From an uncultured Bacteroidota bacterium (GTDB taxonomy: Bacteria > Bacteroidota > Bacteroidia > Chitinophagales > Chitinophagaceae), in assembly GCA_903821465.1 (NCBI GenBank), contig CAIJLK010000104.1:1-44489 (forward strand): a stretch of 44,489 bases of DNA, written 5' to 3'. A program made the translations under genes and the position numbers. Below, piece after piece: positions 8,730-17,400 of the stretch. The notes under the pieces were generated by a model. It was given only the letters and a program-made list of their open reading frames with translations. It made no database searches and was not told where the DNA came from. Positions within the stretch are counted from its first letter, which is position 1; each line of letters begins with the position of its first letter.

Positions 8730-10067
8730 CTACTTCATCTTGAATGACTCCAAGAATTTAGTGGTAAAGTTTCCTTTTCTGAAATCTTCATTCTGCATCA
8801 ATTGCAAATGAAAAGGAATAGTTGTTTTTACCCCTTCAATTACATACTCGCTCAAAGCCCTATACATAGTATCAATTGCTTCTTCGCGGGTTTGTGCCAC
8901 TGTTATTAATTTTCCAATCATTGAATCGTAATAGGGAGGAATTACATAACCGGCATATACATGACTATCCACACGAACTCCATGTCCGCCCGGAGTATGC
9001 AAATTTGTAATTTTACCCGGAGATGGGCGGAAGTCGTTATAAGGATCTTCTGCATTAATTCTACATTCAATAGCATGCATTTGAGGCTCATAATTTCTAC
9101 CTGAAATTTTTTCTCCCATTGCAATTTTGATTTGTTCTTTGATCAAATCAAAACTTACTACTTCTTCAGTAACACAATGTTCTACTTGAATACGAGTATT
9201 CATTTCCATGAAGTAGAAATTACGATGCTTGTCAACCAAAAACTCAATAGTACCAACACTTTCGTAGTTAATAGCAGATGCGGCTTTAATAGCGGCTTCC
9301 CCCATTTTCTGACGCAATTCAGGCGTCATAAATGGAGACGGAGACTCTTCAACTAATTTTTGGTGACGTCTTTGAATAGAACAATCACGTTCACTCAAAT
9401 GGCAAACATTACCATATTGATCACCTGCAATTTGAATTTCAATATGACGAGGTTCTTCTACGAATTTCTCCATATAGATTCCATCATTTTTGAAAGAGGC
9501 TGCAGCTTCAATTTTTGCAGTAGTATATGCTTTTTCAACTTCTTCTTCGTTCCAAACAACACGCATTCCTTTACCACCACCACCAGCAGTTGCCTTGAGA
9601 ATCACTGGATAACCAACAACTTTAGCTAATTCTTTTGCTTCTTCAATACTCTCAAGTAAACCTTTACCACCTGGCACAACTGGAACCCCCGCTTTAATCA
9701 TGGTTTCTTTAGCTGTGATCTTGTCCCCCATTTTATTAATCATTTCGGGAGTTGGTCCAATAAATTTAATGCCATGATCGGCACAGATCTGAGAGAACTT
9801 GGCATTCTCTGCTAAAAAACCGTAACCAGGATGCACTGCATCGGCATTGGTAATTTCGGCAGCAGCCATTATATGTGGTATATTAAGATAAGAATCTGCA
9901 CTTTGGGGTTTACCAATACATACAGCTTCATCTGCAAACTTTACGTGAAGACTGTCTTTATCGGCAGTGGAATAAACTGCAACGGTTTTAATACCCATTT
10001 CTCTACAGGTACGAATTACGCGTAAAGCTATCTCACCCCTATTTGCAATCAATATTTTTTTAAACAT
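8730..10067 (-). CDS. accC: Biotin carboxylase subunit of acetyl-CoA carboxylase
   Basis: Carboxylates the biotin on BCCP using ATP and bicarbonate, the first half-reaction of malonyl-CoA synthesis. The 445-residue length is standard. Features in order: N-terminal [20 protein letters not shown], the ATP-grasp glycine loop [11 protein letters not shown] near residue 165, [13 protein letters not shown], the catalytic segment [10 protein letters not shown], and the C-terminal [12 protein letters not shown] region. It lies 24 bp downstream of accB in the same direction, forming an accBC pair. Malonyl-CoA made here would also be the likely extender for the type III PKS encoded at 21.5 kb. Confidence 0.97.
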   Translation of the reverse strand: MFKKILIANRGEIALRVIRTCREMGIKTVAVYSTADKDSLHVKFADEAVCIGKPQSADSYLNIPHIMAAAEITNADAVHPGYGFLAENAKFSQICADHGIKFIGPTPEMINKMGDKITAKETMIKAGVPVVPGGKGLLESIEEAKELAKVVGYPVILKATAGGGGKGMRVVWNEEEVEKAYTTAKIEAAASFKNDGIYMEKFVEEPRHIEIQIAGDQYGNVCHLSERDCSIQRRHQKLVEESPSPFMTPELRQKMGEAAIKAASAINYESVGTIEFLVDKHRNFYFMEMNTRIQVEHCVTEEVVSFDLIKEQIKIAMGEKISGRNYEPQMHAIECRINAEDPYNDFRPSPGKITNLHTPGGHGVRVDSHVYAGYVIPPYYDSMIGKLITVAQTREEAIDTMYRALSEYVIEGVKTTIPFHLQLMQNEDFRKGNFTTKFLESFKMK

Positions 10068-10091
10068 GGATTCAGTTTAATGAGAAAAAAA

Positions 10092-10556
10092 TTATGCAGG
10101 CTCAACAAGGAACAAAGGCTGATCGTACTCAACTGGACTAGCATCATCAACTAATATTTTCACAATTGTTCCGCTGATCTCACTTTCAATTTCATTGAAA
10201 AGTTTCATTGCTTCAATAATACAAACCACTTTACCAGGAGCAACTTCTGTTCCAATTTCCGCAAAAATTGGTTTATCTGGCGAAGGTCTTCGATAGAAAG
10301 TACCGATCATTGGACTCTTGATGGTGATCAAGTTATCTGCTTTAGCAGGAGCTGCTGGAGCCGCAGGGGCACTAGTTGCTGCTGGTGCAGGAGCCGGTGC
10401 TGTTGTATACACTTGGTGTTGAGGAGCTGCTACAGTAATGGCTGGCTCTTCTTTTTGTTTGATAGTAACCTTACCATCTTTGTCTTCTATACTGATTTCA
10501 CCAATATTACTTTTATTGACGATCTTGATTAATTCGTGAATTTGCTTCAAGTCCAT
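10092..10556 (-). CDS. accB: Biotin carboxyl carrier protein of acetyl-CoA carboxylase
   Basis: Carries biotin between the carboxylase and carboxyltransferase sites of acetyl-CoA carboxylase. At 154 residues it is of normal size. The N-terminal part (about 1-35) is the small ordered segment [20 protein letters not shown]. Residues 40-75 form the flexible Pro/Ala linker. The C-terminal biotinyl domain has EAMKLFNEI, with Lys118 the expected biotinylation site, and the [13 protein letters not shown] thumb region characteristic of BCCP. It is the first gene of the accBC pair and lies about 180 bp downstream of efp. Confidence 0.97.
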   Translation of the reverse strand: MDLKQIHELIKIVNKSNIGEISIEDKDGKVTIKQKEEPAITVAAPQHQVYTTAPAPAPAATSAPAAPAAPAKADNLITIKSPMIGTFYRRPSPDKPIFAEIGTEVAPGKVVCIIEAMKLFNEIESEISGTIVKILVDDASPVEYDQPLFLVEPA

Positions 10557-10690
10557 AAACGGGAGGTTTTTAGTAAAAAACGGTTAATTTAGGTCAAATC
10601 GGGAGGCAAAATAGCCCTTTTTTAGTAAAAACAGCGATTTTCTTTAAAATGGGGACAATTAGGTTTTGCCGTTCAATACCCCTTAAAATG

Positions 10691-10719
10691 AGAAATGACA
10701 GCTCAAAGCTGCCATTTCT
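10691..10719 (-). terminator. Possible terminator after efp
   Basis: Hairpin AGAAATG-a-CAGCT, loop CAA, AGCTG-c-CATTTCT, with a 7-bp and a 5-bp stem separated by one mismatch. It lies 20 bp beyond the efp stop. In the minus sense the tail is only CATTTT, so termination may be weak and readthrough into accB is possible. Confidence 0.5.
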
Positions 10720-10738
10720 GAAATATTGATATTCTTGA

Positions 10739-11305
10739 TTAGTCCTTTACTCTTTCTAGGTATTCTCCTGATTTTGTGTTCACACGTATCAGTTCTCCAT
10801 CATTAACAAACAAAGGAACCATTACGGTAGCACCACCTTCAACAGTAGCTGCTTTTAAAGCCCTAGTTGCTGTATCACCCCTTAACCCTGGTTCACAATA
10901 GGTAATTTTCATCACAATTTTCTCTGGAAGTTCAGCCCCAATTGGAAGCTCAGTCTCGGTATTAATAAATACAAAAACTTCAGAACCATCTTTCAAAAAC
11001 TGAGGTGCATCGATCATTTCTTCGCCCAAGGTAATTTGTTCGAAAGTTTCGTTGTTCATCAAATTATAACCACTCTCATCCTTGTATAGATACTGAAAAG
11101 CTTTCTTTTCTACACGAATAGGATATACGGTTTCACCACTATTCCATGTTTTTTCGATAGAACGCTTATTGTCTACTCCTTTCAATTTCGCCCAAACTTT
11201 CGCTGCTGCGCGGGCTGTTTTGTTTTCACCGAATTCCACAACTGAATACAAACTTCCGTCCAGTTTCAGAATCATTCCACGGCTGATGTCGGCTGTATTT
11301 GCCAT
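10739..11305 (-). CDS. efp: Elongation factor P with a non-canonical loop I
   Basis: Binds the ribosome beside the P site and relieves stalling at proline-rich motifs. At 188 residues it has the usual three beta-barrel domains. The C-terminal signature is intact: CEPGLRGDTATRALKAATVE and VPLFVNDGELIRVNTKSGEYLERVK. The domain I loop that normally reads KPGKG around residue 34 reads NKTARAAAK here. Aligned by eye from YSVV to EKTW without gaps, the residue at the modified-lysine position is Arg32, as in the EarP/rhamnosyl-type EF-Ps, but the flanking Pro and Gly residues are absent. No modification enzyme gene is in the window. Identity as EF-P is very likely; whether or how it is modified is open. 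Confidence 0.94.
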   Translation of the reverse strand: MANTADISRGMILKLDGSLYSVVEFGENKTARAAAKVWAKLKGVDNKRSIEKTWNSGETVYPIRVEKKAFQYLYKDESGYNLMNNETFEQITLGEEMIDAPQFLKDGSEVFVFINTETELPIGAELPEKIVMKITYCEPGLRGDTATRALKAATVEGGATVMVPLFVNDGELIRVNTKSGEYLERVKD

Positions 11306-11338
11306 AATTATTAATTTTTAGACTGTTTTATGCAGGCG

Positions 11339-11346
11339 CAAAAGTA
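11339..11346 (-). promoter_or_regulatory. efp -7 element
   Basis: The minus strand reads TACTTTTG, a perfect TAnnTTTG match, about 34 bp before the efp ATG. It is followed by GCGCC, as at sucD. No clear TTTG is found at -33. Confidence 0.45.
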
Positions 11347-11486
11347 GGGATTGACAGCCAAATCCTAGCTATTTTTTTCGGCTTTTCTATCCTCCTAGCA
11401 TTTAAGATTTAGCAAAAAATCGTAACTCATTAAAAAAAAATCTCCAATAAAAGCTGCAATAAGAAAAAGTAAGGTATCTCTTATTG

Positions 11487-11526
11487 AACAAAGCTTTGTT
11501 TTTAGAAATGGGCCTGAATAAATTTT
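11487..11526 (+). promoter_or_regulatory. Promoter-like region with 14-bp palindrome upstream of the PKD protein
   Basis: TTTG (11495-11498), a 20-bp spacer and TAAATTTT (11519-11526) approximate the Bacteroidota -33/-7 pair with one mismatch. The -33 element is embedded in a perfect 14-bp palindrome, AACAAAGCTTTGTT (11487-11500), which could be a repressor or activator site. The coding start is about 50 bp downstream. Motif inspection only. Confidence 0.4.
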
Positions 11527-11578
11527 TATTCTCATAAAAAGGCTATCGGCGAATTGCATTTAATCAAAAAAATAACAC

Positions 11579-13351
11579 ATGAAAAAAGATATACGTCTTC
11601 TATTCGTTCTGCTATTCCTTTCTTTTCAATCAATAGTTTCAGCAAATATTGTAATTGTAAAAGGAACTATTAAAGACAGCAGTAATTTTTATCTCGCAAA
11701 CAGATTAGTTAAAATTTATAGTACTGATAGTACCAATGGAGGTTGTATCATTTCTCATAATGTTTATACCAACCCAAATGGATATTATATCGATACATTA
11801 AGATGCACTTCTGGAGATATTCGAAAACTCTATATCATTGTAGAAAACTGCGATGGCACAAAACTCACAAGAGACCCAGCAGTAAATAGTACAGGTGTAG
11901 TAGAAGTAAATTTTATTGTTTGTGCCAAACCAACATCAGCACAACCCATCCCTGGATGCAAAGCAGTAATTGCTTTTAATACGAATGATAGTCTAGTGCA
12001 ATTTAATAGTAAAGAATCCTATGCAGGATCAATCCCTGGAGCTGTTCCTGATAGCATTATCAGTAGAACATGGAATTTTGGTGATAGTTCTACAATCCTT
12101 ACTGGCAATAGGATTGATCCTAGTCATATATATAAATATGCTGGCAAACACACTGTTACATTAACAATCAAAACAAAGAGTGGATGCGAAAGTTCTTATC
12201 AACTTATTTTTGAAACAAAGCTGCGAGTGATACCTACAAATTGCAAAGCATATTTCACAAGTATAGTTACGGATTCTATTGCAAAATTTAATAGTACTGG
12301 TTCTCAAGCAAGTGTTACTCCGGGATTAGCATTGGATAGTATTGTTAGTCGCACTTGGTATTTTATGGACAGTAATCCAAACTATACAACCATTACTGGA
12401 AATATAATTGATACATCCCATACTTATAAGCAACCAGGCACATATCAAGTATACCTTGTGATCAAAACAAAATTGGGTTGTGAAAGTAAATTCACTGCAC
12501 CAGTTACCATTAAAGCACCAGCCCCACCAACAACTTGTAAAGCATATTTCACAAAAACAATTACAGATGGTTTGGTCAAGTTTAACAGCGCAGATTCTAA
12601 AGCCGCAAATGATAGTGATGTGATTGTTAGTCGCTATTGGATCTTTGGTGAAACAACAAGTATTGCTGGCGTTATACAAGGGAATATTATCGATCCAAGC
12701 CATACTTATGCAAAGCCAGGAAAATATATTGTGCTACTATATATCAAAACAAAATCTGGTTGTGAAAGTAGATATGCCGATACGCTCATCATTTCGAAAG
12801 TGGTTTGTACTGCAAAAGCAAGTTTCAGTGCTGAAAAAATTAATTTGAAGAAAGTGCACTTTAATAGCAATTTGAGCACAGTTCAACTTGGCGACAGCAT
12901 CATTCAACGTACTTGGAAATTTGGTGACAATACCTACTTGCAAGGAAATACGATACAATTAGAAAGAGAATATCCAACACAGGGTATTTATACAGCCTGT
13001 CTTCAAATAGTAACTTTGAATGGATGTAAGGCAGATACCTGTAAGCAAGTAGTGGTTCAGGATACAGCAAATGTTCCGACAGTTCCAAATGACTATATTA
13101 AAATCTTAGCTATCAATCCAAATCCAGTGATTTATAATTTCCGAGCTACTATTTTCAGTAGTGCTAAGGATATTGAATGTGAAATAGATGTCTATGATAT
13201 TTATGGCACATTAAAATCTACAATGAAAAAAATACTTTCAAGAGGAAACAATATTATCGAGGTAATTACCAGCAATCTTTACCATGGTCCCTACTTCTTA
13301 AGAGTAGTTTCAAAATCCGGAAAGGACAGCAAGATTTTCTACAAGCTCTAA
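11579..13351 (+). CDS. Secreted PKD-repeat protein with type IX secretion C-terminal sorting domain
   Basis: A 590-residue surface or secreted protein. Residues 1-22 are a signal peptide. Residues 24-115 resemble a carboxypeptidase-regulatory/CNA-B-like beta-sandwich. Four PKD-type repeats follow (about 126-215, 221-312, 319-407, 409-495), each with the pattern R-[TY]-W-x-F-G-D and ID-SHTY-PG-Y. Every repeat starts with Cys and has a second Cys in a GCES/GCKA motif 73-79 residues later (127/203, 222/301, 320/395, 410/483), suggesting one disulfide per repeat. Residues about 508-590 (INPNPV..., VYDIYGTLKS, ...GPYFLRVVSKSGKDSKIFYKL) are a T9SS sorting domain. No catalytic domain is visible, so an adhesive or structural role is inferred. 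DNA identity between repeats 2 and 3 (AAAGCATATTTCACAA at both starts) suggests fairly recent duplication. Confidence 0.85.
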   Translation: MKKDIRLLFVLLFLSFQSIVSANIVIVKGTIKDSSNFYLANRLVKIYSTDSTNGGCIISHNVYTNPNGYYIDTLRCTSGDIRKLYIIVENCDGTKLTRDPAVNSTGVVEVNFIVCAKPTSAQPIPGCKAVIAFNTNDSLVQFNSKESYAGSIPGAVPDSIISRTWNFGDSSTILTGNRIDPSHIYKYAGKHTVTLTIKTKSGCESSYQLIFETKLRVIPTNCKAYFTSIVTDSIAKFNSTGSQASVTPGLALDSIVSRTWYFMDSNPNYTTITGNIIDTSHTYKQPGTYQVYLVIKTKLGCESKFTAPVTIKAPAPPTTCKAYFTKTITDGLVKFNSADSKAANDSDVIVSRYWIFGETTSIAGVIQGNIIDPSHTYAKPGKYIVLLYIKTKSGCESRYADTLIISKVVCTAKASFSAEKINLKKVHFNSNLSTVQLGDSIIQRTWKFGDNTYLQGNTIQLEREYPTQGIYTACLQIVTLNGCKADTCKQVVVQDTANVPTVPNDYIKILAINPNPVIYNFRATIFSSAKDIECEIDVYDIYGTLKSTMKKILSRGNNIIEVITSNLYHGPYFLRVVSKSGKDSKIFYKL

Positions 13352-13403
13352 GAAAAAAATTGAAATAATGGGTTTTATCGAAGAATACTAGTCCGTTTTA
13401 ACC

Positions 13404-13411
13404 TATTTTTG
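13404..13411 (+). promoter_or_regulatory. sucD -7 element
   Basis: TATTTTTG, a perfect TAnnTTTG match, lies 20 bp before the sucD ATG and is followed by GCGCC. No obvious -33 TTTG is seen at the usual spacing. Confidence 0.45.
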
Positions 13412-13431
13412 CGCCAAATTTTAAGTAATCC

Positions 13432-14313
13432 ATGGCAGTTTTAGTAAATAAACAGTCTAAAATCATCGTACAAGGTTTTACCGGCACAGAAGGTACATTC
13501 CATGCAACTCAGATGATCGAATACGGTACCAATGTAGTAGGTGGTGTTACGCCAGGTAAAGGTGGTAGCTTCCATCTTGACAAGCCCGTTTTTAATACCG
13601 TTTCTGACGCTGTTAAAGCAACAGGAGCAAACGTAAGTATCATTTTTGTTCCGCCTGCATTTGCTGCAGATGCAATCAAAGAAAGTGCTGAAGCAGGTAT
13701 CGCCCTAGTGGTTTGTATCACTGAAGGCATTCCGGTTCAGGATATGGTAAATGTGAAAAACTATTTGCAAACAACCAGTACCCGTTTAATCGGACCAAAC
13801 TGCCCAGGGGTAATCACTGCTGATGAGGCTAAAGTAGGTATCATGCCTGGCTTTATTTTCAAAGCAGGAAGAATTGGAATTGTTTCAAAAAGTGGTACCC
13901 TAACTTATGAAGCGGCTGATCAAGTAGTGAAAGCTGGCCTTGGTATTAGCACTGCAATCGGAATTGGTGGCGATCCAATCATTGGAACTCCTACCAAAGA
14001 AGCAGTTGAATTATTGATGAACGATCCTGAAACTGACGGTATCATTATGATCGGCGAGATTGGTGGTAATATGGAAGCAGAAGCTGCTTATTGGGTTAGA
14101 GATCATAAAACAAAGCCTGTAGTTGGTTTCATAGCTGGACAAACTGCACCTCCGGGTCGCAGAATGGGTCACGCTGGAGCCATTGTAGGTGGCGCAGATG
14201 ATACAGCAGCAGCTAAGATGAAGATTATGGCTGAATGCGGTATTGAAGTAGTAGCTAGTCCAGCAAATATTGGTAAAACAATGGCAGCAGCTATTGCAGC
14301 ATTGAAAAAATAA
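13432..14313 (+). CDS. sucD: Succinyl-CoA synthetase (ADP-forming) alpha subunit
   Basis: Forms the phosphohistidine intermediate in the interconversion of succinyl-CoA and succinate with substrate-level phosphorylation in the TCA cycle. The 293-residue length is typical. Visible: the N-terminal CoA-binding Rossmann part ([18 protein letters not shown]), [30 protein letters not shown], and the active-site loop [13 protein letters not shown], with His247 the phosphorylated residue. The beta-subunit gene sucC is not adjacent, so the two subunits must be made from separate loci. It has its own -7 box and a perfect terminator, indicating a monocistronic unit. Confidence 0.97.
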   Translation: MAVLVNKQSKIIVQGFTGTEGTFHATQMIEYGTNVVGGVTPGKGGSFHLDKPVFNTVSDAVKATGANVSIIFVPPAFAADAIKESAEAGIALVVCITEGIPVQDMVNVKNYLQTTSTRLIGPNCPGVITADEAKVGIMPGFIFKAGRIGIVSKSGTLTYEAADQVVKAGLGISTAIGIGGDPIIGTPTKEAVELLMNDPETDGIIMIGEIGGNMEAEAAYWVRDHKTKPVVGFIAGQTAPPGRRMGHAGAIVGGADDTAAAKMKIMAECGIEVVASPANIGKTMAAAIAALKK

Positions 14314-14331
14314 GAAATCACACTACTATAT

Positions 14332-14366
14332 AATCCCGGTCAGACATCTGACCGGGATTTTTGTTT
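14332..14366 (+). terminator. Terminator after sucD
   Basis: Perfect inverted repeat AATCCCGGTCAGA / TCTGACCGGGATT (14332-14359) followed by a T-rich tail, 19 bp after the stop codon. Confidence 0.9.
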
Positions 14367-14464
14367 TTAGCAATAAGTTGAAAAGGTTTTGTTAATAGGT
14401 AAATTCGTTTATGTATTGGTTGCGAAATTGCATCTAAACTGAAACCGCACTAATGGTTAGCATT

Positions 14465-17400
14465 ATGAATTTGAAAAAATTAATAGTTGGATGCGCGTTA
14501 TTATTTGGGAATACTTTGTTTGCTCAGCTGCGCGACACTGCCTTTTCTAAACAATGGATAGAAATAGATAGTTTAATTGGGGTTAGCAAATTGCCCAAAT
14601 CGGCCCTAGTTAAAGTAAAGGATGTGTACAGTTTAGCAGAGAAAAAATCAAACAATGTACATCAGCTAAAAGCGCTTTTATATCGGGTTGCACTTGAAAA
14701 TGATATTACAGAAACTGATATCAATAGAAACACAGCTTCCTTACAAAAAGAATTGGCCAAGAATAAGGATGCCGACATTCAAGCATTATTACATGTACTG
14801 ATCGCTAAACAGTATCAAGAATATTTCAATAACCATCGCTGGCAATTGTATCAGCGATCGAATATAAGCTTAGCAAAAAAAGAAGATATACTTAGCTGGT
14901 CGGCCGATGACTTTCTAAAAGCAATAGAGACAGAATATTTTCTTTCATTAAAAAATAAAGCTCTTCTCAAAAAAACTTCCGTTACAAAATTTGATGTATT
15001 ACTTTACAAAGGAGATGCCGAATACCTGCGCCCTACTCTTTTTGACCTGATTGCACACGACGCATTGGATTATTTTAAAACAGGAGAAGGATCTAAAACC
15101 AGACCAATAAATGATTATAGCATTCAGCAAAGAGAAGCACTCAGTGGCTATACTATTTTTTCTAATACCCAACTAAATACAAGCGACAGCAGCGCACACG
15201 CCTTTAAAGCTTTGCAACTATTTCAAGAATTGATCCGTTTTCATGAAAGCGATAGTAATAAAGCGGCACTCATTCTGGTAGATGTGGACCGCATCAACTG
15301 GGTTAGTCAGCAAGTAACATTTGAAAACAAAAAGCAGTTAAAAGCGGCTGCCTTACATTCGATTGCTACAGCATTCAAGAGCGATCCGGCTTCGGCACAT
15401 GCGATGTTACAACTAGCGAAGGACAAAGCAGAATTAGCGGAGAGCTTTATCGCAAATATTGATACGACCAACCGATTTAGCTATCAAGAAGCGTTGCTCC
15501 TGATAGCGAAAATTGAACAACTATATCAAAAAGAAAATCCAGTTAAAGATGCATTAGAAAATCTAAAGCAAGATATCCTTAGAAAAAGTTTAAGTACGGA
15601 ATCTGAAATGGTGAATATTCCTGGAAAGCCATTTAGAGCTTTGGTTAAATTTAAAAATGTTGACACTATTTTTATTAGAATTATTGCGATAGCCTTGGAA
15701 GAAACTAGCGCCTATAATAATCGTGATACCATCATTTATCGTCTATGCAATTCCAAACCAATGATTTCCTTTAAGCATTGGCTACCAAATACCGATGACC
15801 ATCAGGATCATCGTGTTGAAATTAAACTTGACCCACTTTTGAATGGTGAATATATTTTGTTTACTTCTTCGGGGAAGGACTTTAATAAGGATTCCGATAT
15901 TTTAAATTACCAACCTTTTCAGATCTCAAATATTAGTTTAGTTCAAAACAAAAATAATTTTTTTGTACTAAACAGAGAAACTGGTATGCCCATTCCTAAA
16001 GCTACCATTAATGTTCTTAGTCAAACTAGCTATCAATATAACTTACCCTGGAATGCCGAATCAAAAGCAACTACTGATGAAAATGGCTATTTTAAATTAA
16101 CAACAGCATCAAACAACAACTATTATCGATTTGATATTGAATCGAAAAATGATCGACTTAGAATTTTTAATAACAGTTTTATTAGTGGATCACCGGTTGA
16201 TAATACAGACAATCAAGTTTATGAAATGGAGAACGAAAAAACATTCTTTTTCACTGATCGGAGTATTTATAGACCTGGACAAACAGTTTTATTTAAATCA
16301 ATTGTAACTACTTTAGAAAAAGCCACAAATCGAAGCAAAATTGTTGCACATTCTACTGCTACCGTTTATTTAAAAGACGCTAATTATAGAATTGTCGATT
16401 CTTTGAAATTTACCTCTAATGATTATGGCAGCTTTACCGGAAAATTCGTACTGCCTGAAAAATTATTAACTGGAAATTTTACACTCAGTTTAAAAAAAGC
16501 ATTAAAGGGTGAGGCAATGTTTTCAGTAGAAGCATATAAACGCCCAACCTATACAGCTAGTTTCGAAAAACTAATCAAACCTTATCGACTAAACGATTCG
16601 ATAGAAGTGAAGGGAATTGCAAAAGCATTTGCCGGAAATTTTATTACAGGTGCTAAAGTAAGCTACCATATAGTAAGAAAAGCGAGGCCAATGTATTTCT
16701 ATTTACGGTATAATAATTTCAGATATAGTCCCCCCCAAGAAATAGGCCAAGGCAGTTTACAAACTGATAGCAAGGGTGCATTTATCATCCGTTTCAAAGC
16801 ATTACCAGACATGAGAATGGATTCAAATTCGAATCCTATTTTTGATTACACGATTGATGCAACTGTTACTGATCCTTCTGGAGAAACAAGAACAACGACT
16901 AAGAAAATTAGCTGCAGCTATCAATCGCTTTTGTTACAAGTATCCCATCCTCAAATAATCAATGCCAATCAAGAAACAAAGATTGGCATTACTGCTTCCA
17001 ACCTCAACGAAGAAATACAGTCCGCCTTAGTGAATATTAAATTAGTGGAACTGCAAGCACCTGAAAGATTGATCAGAGATCGTTATTGGAGCAGACCCGA
17101 TCAATTTGTAATGAGTAAGGATGACTATATTAAAAGTTTCCCATTTGATTTGTACGACAATGAAAACGAATTTAATACTTATCCTGTTGCAAGAACTGCC
17201 ATAGAGACTACAATTGATACAAAGCATAAGAATGAATTTTTCATAGATAAAGCACAACTAAAATCGGGCTATTATCAAATCATTGCAAGCACCAAAGATG
17301 AACAGGGTAAATTAGTAGAATACAAGAATTATTTACAGGTATTCGATCCACAAAATAATTCGCTCGCTTCGGGAAATATTCATTTTATGTATGGCAATAG

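Noticed and set aside
8623..8811. A Phe/Leu/Ser-rich 62-codon frame that looks like a membrane peptide
   Set aside because: It is a translation of the heptamer repeat tract and the antisense end of accC; the periodic FTLHSSL pattern comes from the repeat.
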